A stretch of 64,000 nt of DNA, taken from positions 186,001-250,000 of the forward strand of contig NZ_WPYP01000004.1 of assembly GCF_013030985.1 (NCBI RefSeq), read 5' to 3'. The position numbers were made by a program, and so were the translations under genes. The notes under the pieces are model-generated. The model saw nothing but the letters and a program-made list of their open reading frames with translations. It did no database searches and was not told the DNA's origin. This document shows positions 52,780 to 62,448 of this stretch, one piece after another. This DNA is from Ruegeria arenilitoris (GTDB lineage Bacteria > Pseudomonadota > Alphaproteobacteria > Rhodobacterales > Rhodobacteraceae). Position 1 is the stretch's first letter. Every line of letters begins with the position of its first letter.

Positions 52780-54920
52780 CCCGGTTCGCGCTGATTGCTT
52801 CTGCCCTGATTGCGGCGGCCACCAGTGCTGCCGCGCGGGATGTGATCGTGCGCTCGGGCGAGCATGACGGCTACACAAGGCTGGTTGTTCAGGTGCCGCC
52901 AGACACCGGCTGGGTTCTGAAACAGACAAAGAACGGCGCGCAGCTGAATGTCGCGCTGGAGGATGTAGCCTTTCAGACAGGGGCGGTGTTTCAACGCCTG
53001 TCCCAGAACCGCCTGGCGGCCCTTTCGCAAACTGAACCCGGCGCCCCTCTTGAACTGGAGTTTGGCTGTGACTGTGTTGCCTCGGCCTTTCTGTTCAAAA
53101 ACACGATGATCGTGGTGGATATTGCGCCCGGTACCTTCCTGCCGCCGCTCACAAGCGACATTCCGGCCCCGGTGCTGCCCAAAGCCCCCAAGGGCGACAA
53201 GACACCCGGGCCGGATCAGAGTATCGCAGCATTAGAACTGCCCTTGTTGAATCTGAACGCAGGCGGATTTGAAGACCAGCTTGCAACGCGTCTGCTACAG
53301 GGCGCTGACCGCGGCATTGTCGATCTGAAGATTGCGCCCGTGGGTCCACGAGCCTCCATTGGCAACCAAAGCCTGCTCATGCCGTCTGACGTGGAACTGA
53401 ACGTCCAAGTAACCTCAATCCTGGACGATCTGAACGGCCTTTTGGGCCCGGATGTGCCGCAGCTGGAACGACGTCCCCCCTGCGTGTCCAGCGCCGAACT
53501 GGCCTTTGACGGCTGGTCCGATGAACGTCCGTTTGCGGAACAGGCCGCGCAGCTAAGGGCGGGTCTGTTTCAGGAATTCGACGCACTCGACAAAACCCGC
53601 GCGCTGCAACTGGCCAAGCTTTACGCCTATTCCGGGTTTGGGGCTGAAGCCATCAGAACACTGGATTTACTGGGCGAGCGGTCATTGGAAACCGAACGTA
53701 TCGCTGCCATTGCCCGCGTTCTGGATAAGGGGCCGTTGATTGGGTCGAACCCTTTTGCCGGGCTTCAGCGTTGTGAAAGCGATGCCGCCATGTGGGCCGC
53801 TCTGACCGAGGGCAGCTTGTACGAAGACGCAAATCTGGTGGCCATCGAGCAGAGTTTTACGCGACTGCCGGACCACCTGCGCCGCCATGTCGGGCCGATG
53901 CTGTCGGACATTCTGGTGGACGGGCAGGAATTGGAGGCCGCCCGGCGCGTCCTGCGCTCGGTGGATCGCGTCGAGACTCAGACCAGCGCAGACACCACGC
54001 AGGCCAAGGCAAAGGTCGCAACGGCCGAACACGATGCCCCCCGGGCGGAAACCTTGCTGACCGAAGTGCTTGAGGCCCCGGACGCCACGCTCGAGGCCCC
54101 GCTGGCGCTGGCCCGGCTGGTTGACAAACGCTGGCAGGAACGCGGCGCGGTCTCACCGCAAGAGACGGATCTGGCAGAGTCCTACACGGTCGAGTTGCGC
54201 CGGTCGGAAATCGGCCCGATGATGCGTCAAACCCACGCGGTTGCCCTGAGCCTTGGGCAGGAATTCGATGCAGCGTTGGACGTGGTGGCAGAGCTGTCAG
54301 AGGGTGACGGAACCACCGAGACGCTCAACCGCGTGGTATTCGTTCTGACCGAACGGGCCGACGATGCCACCTTTCTGCGCCGCATCCTGAGCCTGTCGCA
54401 CACCCAGACACAGGGGCTGACAATAGATGCGGCAATTGCGGTTGCTGACCGGCTGGCCGAGCTGGGGTTTGCAAGGCAGGCGCAGGCTTTGGCGAAACGC
54501 CCTCAGGACAGGCTTAAACGTGGGGAACGGGCCCGATTGCGGGCCAAAGCGGCGCTGCTGGCCCAGCGCCCGCATCAGGCGATGCTGGAATTGGCCGATG
54601 ATCCGTCGGAGGAGGCCGCTTCACTGCGGGCCACAGCCTTGCAAGCCGCAGGTGACTTCGCAGCGGCGGGCGACCTGATGCGTGCTTCGGGTCACGTGGA
54701 GGAAGCCAACCGGTTGTTCTGGCTGGCCGACCTGACCGAGAAGGCGGAGCCCAACAGCGGCACGAAGTTCAGCCGTGTTGCGAAAACAACCGTGGGTCTG
54801 GTGGCCTCGCCCGCACGCGTGCCTGAAAAACCTTTGGCCGACGCGGAAGCCCTGTTGCAGGACAGCGTGGAAACTCGCCAGAAGATTGCTGATCTCTTCG
54901 CGACATTGGAGGCAGACTAA
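52776..54920 (+). CDS. Large exported helical-repeat protein of the flagellar operon
   Basis: 714 residues from ATG 52776, which overlaps the motA stop. A signal peptide (MTRFALIASALIAAATSAAA) sends it to the periplasm. The first 160 residues are beta-rich with two cysteines (EFGCDCVA); the rest is a long Ala/Leu/Glu-rich set of helix pairs resembling tetratricopeptide repeats (ALQLAKLYAYSGFGAEAIRTLDLLGE, AVALSLGQEFDAALDVVAEL, ADRLAELGFARQAQALAKRP). I do not recognise a named flagellar protein. Position suggests a scaffold for the stator or rod. Upstream in-frame codons inside motA are ignored. Confidence 0.82.
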   Translation: MTRFALIASALIAAATSAAARDVIVRSGEHDGYTRLVVQVPPDTGWVLKQTKNGAQLNVALEDVAFQTGAVFQRLSQNRLAALSQTEPGAPLELEFGCDCVASAFLFKNTMIVVDIAPGTFLPPLTSDIPAPVLPKAPKGDKTPGPDQSIAALELPLLNLNAGGFEDQLATRLLQGADRGIVDLKIAPVGPRASIGNQSLLMPSDVELNVQVTSILDDLNGLLGPDVPQLERRPPCVSSAELAFDGWSDERPFAEQAAQLRAGLFQEFDALDKTRALQLAKLYAYSGFGAEAIRTLDLLGERSLETERIAAIARVLDKGPLIGSNPFAGLQRCESDAAMWAALTEGSLYEDANLVAIEQSFTRLPDHLRRHVGPMLSDILVDGQELEAARRVLRSVDRVETQTSADTTQAKAKVATAEHDAPRAETLLTEVLEAPDATLEAPLALARLVDKRWQERGAVSPQETDLAESYTVELRRSEIGPMMRQTHAVALSLGQEFDAALDVVAELSEGDGTTETLNRVVFVLTERADDATFLRRILSLSHTQTQGLTIDAAIAVADRLAELGFARQAQALAKRPQDRLKRGERARLRAKAALLAQRPHQAMLELADDPSEEAASLRATALQAAGDFAAAGDLMRASGHVEEANRLFWLADLTEKAEPNSGTKFSRVAKTTVGLVASPARVPEKPLADAEALLQDSVETRQKIADLFATLEAD

Positions 54921-54956
54921 AACAGGCATCCCGCCCAATGGCCCGGTGCGCACCCC

Positions 54957-56300
54957 CTATGGGCCGAAAACAAGTGACGACAGGTCGGAGTATCGGGAGT
55001 TCGGGGCGACCCAGCCCAATATGACATTGCGGATCGCCTCGGCACGCGTCGCCCCGATGATCGGGGCCGCGAATTCCATGTATTTGGCAACCACCTCATC
55101 CCGGCTGAATGGGGCCTCGGGGCCGCCGCGGGCGTGGATGTCTCCGGACTTCAAAACCCGCCCGTCGGTGGTTTTGATGCTGACATCAGCCCAGCGACCC
55201 TCGGGGAATCGGGCATTGTGGCGATCAGCCTCCGCCACCTGGATGCGCATCATCAATTCCGCCACTGCCGGATCAGACAGCCCGGCGCCGGAAATGTGCT
55301 CCACCCCGATCCGGCCATAAAGCGCCTGCACGGCCACAGCAAAGGGCAGAGAGTACTGGGCCTGAGACGTCGTACCCGGCATCCCAGCATACAGGCAGGC
55401 CGCCTCATGGAAACTGTTGATCTGAACGGCTTGAATCTGGTCATGGGACAGCGTGTTATCCCGCATCACCGTCCGGACACCATCAATCGCTGCATGGGCC
55501 CAGCGACAAATTGGGTAGGGTTTCACATACTGGTGCTCGACCTGCCAGAATTGTCCCAGATCGTCCCAATGGCGGGCGGCGGTCTCCGCTTCGATCGTGA
55601 TGGCAGGTGCCCCGGTAAAGCCACGCTCGGCCAGAATTGCGGAAGAGATACCAACCAGCGCACCCCAGCCCGAGCCGTCATGCAACATCGTCGGATTGGC
55701 AATCTCGCGCATCATCTGGCTGCGGGGGCCGTGATATTCGGCAATTCCCATCCCCTGCCGCATCTGATCGTGTGTAAATCCCCGCAGCCGCGCCGCCATC
55801 GCCACCACGCCCAGCGCGTTCCACGCGCCCGAGGTGTGGTAGTCGCTGACCGACGCGTGCAACGACAGCCCGGCCCGACCGGCGATTTCATAACCGGTGA
55901 TCACCGCGGCCAGCGCTTCGGGTCCGGACAGGTCAGGGCGATGTTCCGCCAGGGCAATCAGCGCAGGCAGAACCACGACCCCGATATGCCCTTTGGTCGG
56001 GTTATATCCGTCATGCCCGTCCAGATTGTCGGTCTGGGTTGCGGCGGCATAGGCTGCCCCTGCCAGACTGACCGGGCGACCGTCGAACATCATCCGCGTG
56101 CTGTAGGCCGGATCGGAACTGGCATAGAGCAGCGCAGCCGTATCGCGCGCGATCACCCCGGCCTCCATCGGACCCGAAGCGATCAGGATGCCCATCGTGT
56201 CCAGCATCATCAGTGCCGCCGCCTCTTTGGCGCTGTCCGGCATCTGATCGGCCGAACGGTTCAGGGTGAAATCAGCAACGCGTGTGAACGTATCGGTCAT
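54957..56300 (-). CDS. MmgE/PrpD-family protein
   Basis: 447 residues, all-helical N-domain plus C-domain. Typical segments: MMLDTMGILIASG, AAYAAATQTDNLDGHDGYNPTKGHIGVVVLPALIALAE, and GHDGYN with HIGVVV as the conserved core; then RQGMGIAEYHGPRSQMMREIANPTMLHDGSGWGALVGISSAILAERGFTG and VKPYPICRWAHAAID. The family includes 2-methylcitrate dehydratase and other dehydratases or decarboxylases. It directly follows, with a 4-base overlap, a dimethylglycine-dehydrogenase-like gene, so a betaine-related compound is more likely than methylcitrate. Confidence 0.9.
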   Translation of the reverse strand: MTDTFTRVADFTLNRSADQMPDSAKEAAALMMLDTMGILIASGPMEAGVIARDTAALLYASSDPAYSTRMMFDGRPVSLAGAAYAAATQTDNLDGHDGYNPTKGHIGVVVLPALIALAEHRPDLSGPEALAAVITGYEIAGRAGLSLHASVSDYHTSGAWNALGVVAMAARLRGFTHDQMRQGMGIAEYHGPRSQMMREIANPTMLHDGSGWGALVGISSAILAERGFTGAPAITIEAETAARHWDDLGQFWQVEHQYVKPYPICRWAHAAIDGVRTVMRDNTLSHDQIQAVQINSFHEAACLYAGMPGTTSQAQYSLPFAVAVQALYGRIGVEHISGAGLSDPAVAELMMRIQVAEADRHNARFPEGRWADVSIKTTDGRVLKSGDIHARGGPEAPFSRDEVVAKYMEFAAPIIGATRAEAIRNVILGWVAPNSRYSDLSSLVFGP

Positions 56301-58738
56301 GAGGCGCCCTCCATCACCGGTTGGACGCCGCGCAACCGGTAACCCTTGGGATCAAAAGGCGGCTCGGAAAGGAGCCTGGCCCTGTGCGGCTTGCCGAGGA
56401 TAAAGATTTCAACCGTATCACCCGGCCCTGCCACTTTGGGGTCGGCATATCCGATGGCCAGAGACTTGCCGACCGAATACCCAAACGCGCCCGACGTAAC
56501 ACGGCCCACAGGCGTGCCGTCGGGGGTAAAAATCGGCTCACCGCCTGAGGCATCAGCAACATCTGCATCGACCTCGAAGATCGACAGAACCTCGCGCGCC
56601 GGATTGTCCTTGATGGCCAGATAGGCCTCTTTGTGCAGGAACTCCTTGTCCAGCTTGATCAGGCCCGCCAGCCCGACTTCTTGCGGCCAGTATTCCTGAG
56701 AATACTCGCGCCCCCAGGACCCATAGCCCTTTTCGATGCGCAGCGACCCCAGCGCACGGCCACCTACGGGGCCACCGTTCAATGCCTTTGCAGCGTCCAA
56801 AAGCGCGGAATAGAGCCTGATCTGATCCTCTTCGGCGCAATGCAATTCCCACCCCAGATCACCGGTAAAGCTGACGCGGATAGCCAAACAGGCAACCCCG
56901 GCGACCTCGATCGTGCGGGACCGCATGAAGCGGAAGCCTTCGTTGGTCAGATCCGCGTTGGTCAACCTCTGCAACAGATCGCGCGATTTCGGGCCCGCCA
57001 CGTTGAAGCCTGCGATGCGATTGGTGGCGACCTCGAAAGTGGTGCCCTCGGGCAAATCGACCATGTCGAAGAATCGCTGATGATAGCGCTCGGCCATGCC
57101 CGAGCCGATCATCATATACTCGTCGTCAGCGACCTTGGTGATGGTGAAATCTCCGGCCACACCACCGCGAACCGAGATCAGCGGGGTCAGGCAAGCCCGC
57201 CCGACCTCGGTCGGCACCCGGTTGGCAACCAGCTTGTCCAGCCACTCGTAGGCCCCCGGCCCCTTGATCACGTAATTGGCGAAGTTCGAAATATCGATGA
57301 CGCCCACTTGGTCGCGCAGCATCTGCACCTCGCGCCCCACCGGCTCCCACCAGTTCTGACGGGTGAAACCGTTGGTTTCCACCGCGCCAGGCTGATCGGC
57401 GAACCACAGCGGGTGCTCCCAACCGCAATTGAGGCCAAAGACGCAGCCCATGTCCTTTTGCATCTGATAGGCCGGGCGCACACGGGCCGGACGGCCAGCG
57501 TTGCGTTCTTCGTTCGGGAAGTGGATGGCAAAACGGTGAGTATAGACGTCCTCGACCCGCGCCTTGGTGAAGGCTTTGTCCGCCCAGTCGCCGAACCGCG
57601 CCAGATCCCAGGCAAACATGTCGTATTGCGGCTCTCCCTCGATCATCCATTGCGCCGACAAAAGACCAAGGCCACCGGATTGCGAGAATCCGGGGATGAT
57701 CCCGGTGCAACAGAAGTAGTTTTTCAATTCCGGCACCGGACCCCAGATTGCGTTCGAATCCGGGGACCAGATCATCGGCCCGTTGATCACCCGTTTCACA
57801 CCCGCCGTGGCAGCCACCGGCACGCGTTCGGTAGCGCGAATGACGTTTTCCATGATGCGGTCCAGATCGTCGGGGAACAGGTCATGGGCGAAGTCCAGCG
57901 GCGTGCCGTTTTCTGCCCAGAACCGCATGTCTTTTTCATAGGCACCGATCAGCAGGCCGTTGCCTTCCTGCCGGAAGTAGTACTCGCCATCGCGGTCGGC
58001 GATTGACGGCAGGCGGCGGCCAAGATTGGCGACTTCGTCGATGGCTTCGGTGACGAAATACTGATGCTCAGTCGGTTGCAACGGCAGTTCGATCCCCGCC
58101 AGTGCGGCCACCTCACGCCCCCAGAGCCCGCCTGCATTGACCACCCATTGCGTGTGAATATCACCCTTTTCAGTGCGTACGATCCACGAGCCATCGGGTT
58201 GCTGATCAGTCCCTATTACAGGGTAAAACCGCTCAATCGTGGCCCCCAGAGCACGCGCACCGGCGGCATAGGCCATGGTCACGCCGGACGGGTCCACGTT
58301 GCCGCCGTCGGGTTCGTACATGATACAGCGGATGTCGTCGAACTGCGCCAGTGGGTGCAATTCCTTGGCCTGTTCCCGGCTGATCTCATAGAAGTTCAGA
58401 CCGTAGAACTTCGCCTTGGCCTCTTGCAGGCGCAGCTGGTGTTCCCGGTCCTCGGTCTGTGCCAGATACAACGATCCGGGCTGGAACACGCCGCAGCCCT
58501 GCCCGGTTTCCTTTTCCAGCTCTTTATACAGGTTCATCGTATAATGCTGGATACGGGTGATGTTGTTGTTGTCGTGCAGCCCGTGGATATTGGCTGCCGC
58601 GTGCCAGGTCGAGCCCGAGGTCAGCTCATCACGTTCCAGCAAGACCACATCAGTCCAGCCGAGCTTGGCCAGATGGTAAAGGATCGAACAGCCGACAAGG
58701 CCGCCTCCGATCACAACGGCCTGTGCGTGGGTTTTCAT
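56297..58738 (-). CDS. FAD-dependent dimethylglycine/sarcosine dehydrogenase-like protein (GcvT fusion)
   Basis: 813 residues. The N-terminal FAD domain begins VVIGGGLVGCSILYHLAKLGWTDVVLLER, with ELTSGSTWHAAANIHGL holding the His that in dimethylglycine dehydrogenase carries FAD. The C-terminal half is GcvT-like (aminomethyltransferase and C-terminal barrel: GVIDISNFANYVIKGPGAYEWLDKLVANR, LGWELHCAEEDQIRLYSALLDAAKAL, GRVTSGAFGYSVGKSLAIGY), which binds tetrahydrofolate and captures the methyl group. It should oxidatively demethylate a methylated amine; which one is open. It lies 119 bases after betB on the same strand, so betaine breakdown is the obvious link. Confidence 0.92.
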   Translation of the reverse strand: MKTHAQAVVIGGGLVGCSILYHLAKLGWTDVVLLERDELTSGSTWHAAANIHGLHDNNNITRIQHYTMNLYKELEKETGQGCGVFQPGSLYLAQTEDREHQLRLQEAKAKFYGLNFYEISREQAKELHPLAQFDDIRCIMYEPDGGNVDPSGVTMAYAAGARALGATIERFYPVIGTDQQPDGSWIVRTEKGDIHTQWVVNAGGLWGREVAALAGIELPLQPTEHQYFVTEAIDEVANLGRRLPSIADRDGEYYFRQEGNGLLIGAYEKDMRFWAENGTPLDFAHDLFPDDLDRIMENVIRATERVPVAATAGVKRVINGPMIWSPDSNAIWGPVPELKNYFCCTGIIPGFSQSGGLGLLSAQWMIEGEPQYDMFAWDLARFGDWADKAFTKARVEDVYTHRFAIHFPNEERNAGRPARVRPAYQMQKDMGCVFGLNCGWEHPLWFADQPGAVETNGFTRQNWWEPVGREVQMLRDQVGVIDISNFANYVIKGPGAYEWLDKLVANRVPTEVGRACLTPLISVRGGVAGDFTITKVADDEYMMIGSGMAERYHQRFFDMVDLPEGTTFEVATNRIAGFNVAGPKSRDLLQRLTNADLTNEGFRFMRSRTIEVAGVACLAIRVSFTGDLGWELHCAEEDQIRLYSALLDAAKALNGGPVGGRALGSLRIEKGYGSWGREYSQEYWPQEVGLAGLIKLDKEFLHKEAYLAIKDNPAREVLSIFEVDADVADASGGEPIFTPDGTPVGRVTSGAFGYSVGKSLAIGYADPKVAGPGDTVEIFILGKPHRARLLSEPPFDPKGYRLRGVQPVMEGAS

Positions 58739-58805
58739 GGGCGGACCTCCTGCTTGCGTACAAAGCGCTTACCGAAAGTCAGCCACAGGTCAGGGGCGGC
58801 TTATG

Positions 58806-58838
58806 CTCTGTTCCCGACGCGAAATGTCGGGAACAGAG
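58806..58838 (-). promoter_or_regulatory. Perfect 13-bp hairpin between betB and the dehydrogenase gene
   Basis: CTCTGTTCCCGAC (58806-58818) and GTCGGGAACAGAG (58826-58838) with a 7-base loop, 20 bases past the betB stop. There is no U tract on either strand, so it is more likely an mRNA stabiliser, attenuator or operator than a simple terminator. Confidence 0.6.
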
Positions 58839-58857
58839 TTTGGATCGCCGGTTTTGA

Positions 58858-60312
58858 TCAGTAGGGCGCCTCGACATCGTTCATCGAGACGTAAACCGTC
58901 TTCATCTCGCTGAAGTGGTTGATCGCCAGTTTCGAGTTCTCGCGCCCGACGCCCGACATTTTGGACCCGCCGAACGGGGCCTCAACCGGGGCGAGGTTGT
59001 AAGTGTTGATATAGCAGGTGCCCGCCTCGAACCCGGCCACGATGCGGTGGGCACGGGTCAGGTCGTTGGTAAAGACGCCTGCGGCCAGGCCGAATTCGGT
59101 GTCGTTGGCACGGGCCATGACCTCTTCTTCGGCGTCGAAGTCCAGCACCGACATGACGGGGCCAAAGATTTCTTCGCGCGCGATGGTCATGTCGTCGGTC
59201 ACATCGGCAAAGACAGTGGGCTGCATGTAGAAGCCATCACCGTCGATCCGCTCGCCGCCATAAACCAGACGTGCACCTTCGGCCTTGCCCTTTTCGACAT
59301 AACCAAGCGCGATGTTCATCTGGTTTTCGCTGACCATGGGGCCAAAGTTGACCTCTTCATCCAGCGGGTCACCGATTTTCGCGGTTGCCAGACGTTCGGA
59401 GAGACGGGCAAGGAACGCTTCTTTGATGCCTTTTTGCACGAACACGCGGGTGCCGTTGGAGCACACCTGACCCGAGGAATAGAAGTTGCCCAGAATCGCG
59501 CCCGAGACGGCGTTTTCGATATCGGCATCGTCGAAGACGATCATCGGGGATTTGCCGCCCAGCTCCATCGTCACGTGCTTCATGCCATCCGCCGCGGCGG
59601 CATAGACCTTGCGGCCCGTTGGCACAGACCCGGTCAGCGACACCTTGGCCACGCGCGGGTCGGTCACCAGCGCCGCACCTACGTCGCCATAACCTTGTAC
59701 GACGTTGTAGACGCCTTTGGGGGCTCCGGCCTCGATCAGGATTTCCGCCACCTGCAGCGCGGACAAAGGCGTGGTTTCGGACGGTTTGAAGATCATCGTG
59801 TTGCCGCAGGCCAGCGCAGGCGCGCCCTTCCAGCAGGCGATCTGGGTCGGATAGTTCCACGCACCGATGCCGACGCAGACGCCCAGCGCCTCGCGGATCG
59901 TGTATACGAAGTCGCCACCGCCCAGTGGGATGTGCTCGCCGGTCAGCGAGGCCGCCAGACCGCCGAAGTATTCCAGCGCGTCCGCTCCGCTGGTCGCGTC
60001 GGCCACCAGCGTTTCCTGAAGGGGTTTGCCGGTGTCGTGGGTTTCCAGAACCGACAGTTCGTGGTTGCGCGCGCGCATGATGTCGGCGGCGCGACGCAGA
60101 ACGCGGCCACGCTCAGTTCCCGACATTGCGGTCCACTCGGCCTGGGCCGCTTTTGCGCTATTTAGAGCCTGATTTTTGATCTCAGGCGTCGCGGAATGCA
60201 GCCGCGCAATGACCTCTCCGGTGGCCGGATAGATGACGTCGATCGGGGCGCCATTGGTGTCTTCGACATATTCGCCATTGATAAAATGGCTGGCCTTGGG
60301 CTGAAACTTCAT
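58858..60312 (-). CDS. betB: Betaine aldehyde dehydrogenase
   Basis: 484 residues. It oxidises betaine aldehyde to glycine betaine with NAD(P)+. Catalytic Asn in [32 protein letters not shown], general base in MELGGKSPM, nucleophile in [35 protein letters not shown] and [29 protein letters not shown] are specific BetB hallmarks. ATG 60312 is chosen; the 30 extra codons upstream run through the promoter/operator region. A 13-bp inverted repeat 68 bases upstream fits a BetI-type repressor. betA and betI are not in the window. Confidence 0.95.
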   Translation of the reverse strand: MKFQPKASHFINGEYVEDTNGAPIDVIYPATGEVIARLHSATPEIKNQALNSAKAAQAEWTAMSGTERGRVLRRAADIMRARNHELSVLETHDTGKPLQETLVADATSGADALEYFGGLAASLTGEHIPLGGGDFVYTIREALGVCVGIGAWNYPTQIACWKGAPALACGNTMIFKPSETTPLSALQVAEILIEAGAPKGVYNVVQGYGDVGAALVTDPRVAKVSLTGSVPTGRKVYAAAADGMKHVTMELGGKSPMIVFDDADIENAVSGAILGNFYSSGQVCSNGTRVFVQKGIKEAFLARLSERLATAKIGDPLDEEVNFGPMVSENQMNIALGYVEKGKAEGARLVYGGERIDGDGFYMQPTVFADVTDDMTIAREEIFGPVMSVLDFDAEEEVMARANDTEFGLAAGVFTNDLTRAHRIVAGFEAGTCYINTYNLAPVEAPFGGSKMSGVGRENSKLAINHFSEMKTVYVSMNDVEAPY

Positions 60313-60379
60313 GCCGCGTCCTTTTCTGTTCGGATGTCCCTTTGGGGTTAGGGAATTGAGTGCGTTGTGTACGGATTTA

Positions 60380-60409
60380 GCTTTTATTGACTTGCCAGTC
60401 AATAAAAGC
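60380..60409 (-). promoter_or_regulatory. BetI-like operator upstream of betB
   Basis: GCTTTTATTGACT (60380-60392) and AGTCAATAAAAGC (60397-60409) are a perfect 13-bp inverted repeat around TGCC. The ATTGA/TCAAT core resembles operators of the TetR-family choline sensor BetI. It lies 68 bases before the betB start and 96 before the start of the divergent 109-residue gene. Confidence 0.65.
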
Positions 60410-60504
60410 GAAGGCCGGCGGGTTCTTGCCGAGTCAAAAGGGCCTACTCTTGAAAAAAAGAGTTAATGTTCCATTTATGTTCTACATAGTCAGAGGACCA
60501 CCCG

Positions 60505-60834
60505 ATGACCCGGAACATGCGAAATTCCGCCCTGAGCGGCCCGTCAAACGACTATCACCTGCTGCCTGTTACCGACCGGCAGATGCGTTATGCCCGCGCC
60601 ATTGCGGAGCAGTCTGCGCTGGACATTCCGGTCGAGGCGCAGCGCGACCGCCGATCGATGTCAGACTGGATTTCGGCCCACAAGCCACACGATCCGTCAC
60701 CGTTTGCCAACTATCCCACGGGCAAACAGGTCGCCTTTGCCGAACGCATTTCACGCAGCAAACGCAGGCCGATCCCGTCCGAGTGTTTTCGGGACAAGCA
60801 AATGATGTCGCACTGGATCGATCAGAACAAATAG
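60505..60834 (+). CDS. Protein of two tandem 40-residue repeats, unknown function
   Basis: 109 residues. After a 20-residue lead, two related units follow each other: VTDRQMRYARAIAEQSALDI with PVEAQRDRRSMSDWISAHK, and PTGKQVAFAERISRSKRRPI with PSECFRDKQMMSHWIDQNK. Both share the pattern T-x-(K/R)-Q-x-x-(F/Y)-A, I-P, R-D, MS-x-WI and K. Similar units appear as small C-terminal add-ons of DNA-associated proteins in Proteobacteria as I recall them, but no function is known here. Basic and soluble, no signal. CAGAGGACC precedes the ATG. It is divergent from betB and might share its operator. Confidence 0.75.
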   Translation: MTRNMRNSALSGPSNDYHLLPVTDRQMRYARAIAEQSALDIPVEAQRDRRSMSDWISAHKPHDPSPFANYPTGKQVAFAERISRSKRRPIPSECFRDKQMMSHWIDQNK

Positions 60835-60847
60835 ACAGAACACATGT

Positions 60848-61351
60848 TCAATGCGGTTGGTGGTAGCGGGCATAGATGCTGACTGCCGCCGCAACGAACA
60901 TCCCCAGCAGCACATAGCCCGTGACCGCCTCGGCCGCTGCAAGCGCGCGGCACAACCCAACTGGGGCCATGTCGCCGTACCCCACCGTGGTGAAGGTGAC
61001 GTATGAGAAATACAGCACGTCCGCCGGCCCTTTGGCACCAACCACACAGAGGTCATAATACCCAAAAGCCCCATAGGCCGCGGCGAACAGGAAGGGCACC
61101 ACCTGTATGAAGGACACCCCCATCAGGAACACCAGTCGGCGAGGAGACTTTACCTGCGTCATGTAATACCAGGACTGCGAAACGATCCAGATCACCAATC
61201 CGACTGACGTGATCGTTCCGATCGTATCCCCGGCCGCCGCCTCGCTGAGACGAGACAACCCATACCAGGCCAGGAAACTGGCCACGATCAGCCCTAAAGC
61301 TGCGACCAGAGTCGACTTCCACTCTGCCAGGGTTGTTGGTTCACGACGCAT
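60848..61351 (-). CDS. Two-pore-helix potassium-type ion channel
   Basis: 167 residues. Four membrane segments: about 14-34, 44-64, 74-96 and 134-158, with a pore loop before the last. The selectivity filter is TFTTVGYGDMAPVG, the TVGYGD of K+ channels. There is no cytoplasmic RCK or nucleotide-binding domain and no voltage-sensor pattern in the first helices. The fold has two N-terminal helices more than the minimal channel. Small bacterial channels like this are seen near stress genes, but the gating signal is not evident. Converges on the duplicated-repeat gene, 13 bases away. Confidence 0.88.
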   Translation of the reverse strand: MRREPTTLAEWKSTLVAALGLIVASFLAWYGLSRLSEAAAGDTIGTITSVGLVIWIVSQSWYYMTQVKSPRRLVFLMGVSFIQVVPFLFAAAYGAFGYYDLCVVGAKGPADVLYFSYVTFTTVGYGDMAPVGLCRALAAAEAVTGYVLLGMFVAAAVSIYARYHQPH

Positions 61352-61426
61352 GACGCCTCCGATACCGTGTATGCGGAAAGATGATCCGCTTTCCGGGGCG
61401 CGCCCGCAACCTTGTTTATCAGAGAG

Positions 61427-62332
61427 TTAGTCGGAGCCCAGATGCTCTTGACCACGCTGCCGCGCCAGTTGGATCTGTTTCTGCCGCTCGCGGAACCGCG
61501 TCTTGTCGGCCTCAGAGGTCTCGTCGATGCACTGATGGCAGGACACGCCATGTTCATATTCGGGACGTTTCATATCCTCGGGCAGGATCGGGCGACGGCA
61601 GCCGTGGCACAGATTGTGCGGCCCCTCGACCAGCCCATGCCCCACGGACACGCGGTTGTCGAACACGAAACATTCACCCTGCCAGGTGCTGTCCTCGGCG
61701 GGCATCTCTTCGAGATAGCGCAGAATGCCGCCCTTCAGGTGATAGACATCCTCGACCCCCTGCCCCAGCAGGAAATTGGTGGATTTCTCGCAACGGATGC
61801 CGCCCGTGCAGAACATGGCCACGCGCTTGTTGTGGAAGCGGTCCTTGTTGTCCTCCCACCAGGCGGGAAAATCGCGGAAACTGGCTGTTTCAGGGTCTAT
61901 CGCGCCCTCGAACGTGCCAATTGCCACCTCATAATCGTTGCGGGTGTCGATCACCACCACATCGTCCGAGCGGATCAGGTCGTTCCAGTCCTCGGGTTCG
62001 ACATAGTTACCCACCTGGGCACGCGGATCGATATCCGGCTGGCCCATGGTCACGATCTCTTTTTTCAGACGCACTTTCATCTTGCCAAAGGGCGGGTGGT
62101 CGGCGGTGGCCTCTTTCCAGTCCAGATCGGCACAGCCCGGCAACGCGCGGATATGCGCCAGCACCGCATCGATCCCGGCACGGGGGCCAGCAATGGTGCC
62201 GTTGATCCCCTCTTGCGCCAGCAAAAGCGTGCCCTTGACCGATTGCGTGCGGCACAGGTCCAGCAAAGGGTCGCGCAGTGCGGCGGGATCGGCGAAACGG
62301 GTGAAGTGGTAAAGGGCAGCGATCGTGTACAT
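61427..62332 (-). CDS. trhO: tRNA uridine(34) hydroxylase TrhO (rhodanese-like, YceA)
   Basis: 301 residues. It hydroxylates U34 of certain tRNAs in an oxygen-dependent reaction. Layout: an acylphosphatase-like N-domain (IAALYHFTRFADPAALRDPLLDLC, LLLAQEGINGTIAG), a rhodanese domain with active-site loop FCTGGIRCEKSTNFLL, and a cysteine-rich C-tail (NLCHGCRRPILPEDMKRPEYEHGVSCHQCIDE) that likely binds zinc. All parts typical of TrhO are present. Divergent from pncA, with 116 bases between. Confidence 0.94.
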   Translation of the reverse strand: MYTIAALYHFTRFADPAALRDPLLDLCRTQSVKGTLLLAQEGINGTIAGPRAGIDAVLAHIRALPGCADLDWKEATADHPPFGKMKVRLKKEIVTMGQPDIDPRAQVGNYVEPEDWNDLIRSDDVVVIDTRNDYEVAIGTFEGAIDPETASFRDFPAWWEDNKDRFHNKRVAMFCTGGIRCEKSTNFLLGQGVEDVYHLKGGILRYLEEMPAEDSTWQGECFVFDNRVSVGHGLVEGPHNLCHGCRRPILPEDMKRPEYEHGVSCHQCIDETSEADKTRFRERQKQIQLARQRGQEHLGSD

Positions 62333-62448
62333 GCCCGTGATCTAAACCTGCAGGTCCAGTGTCGCAAGATGTTGGGTTAAGACCCGGCACAAGATTGACG
62401 CGCCCGCCCCCGCGCCGTACCGATAGACAACTCCGAGGAGAAACCGCG

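Noticed and set aside
58915..60165. 416-codon open frame antisense to betB
   Set aside because: Shadow of the betB gene with no protein-like domain pattern.
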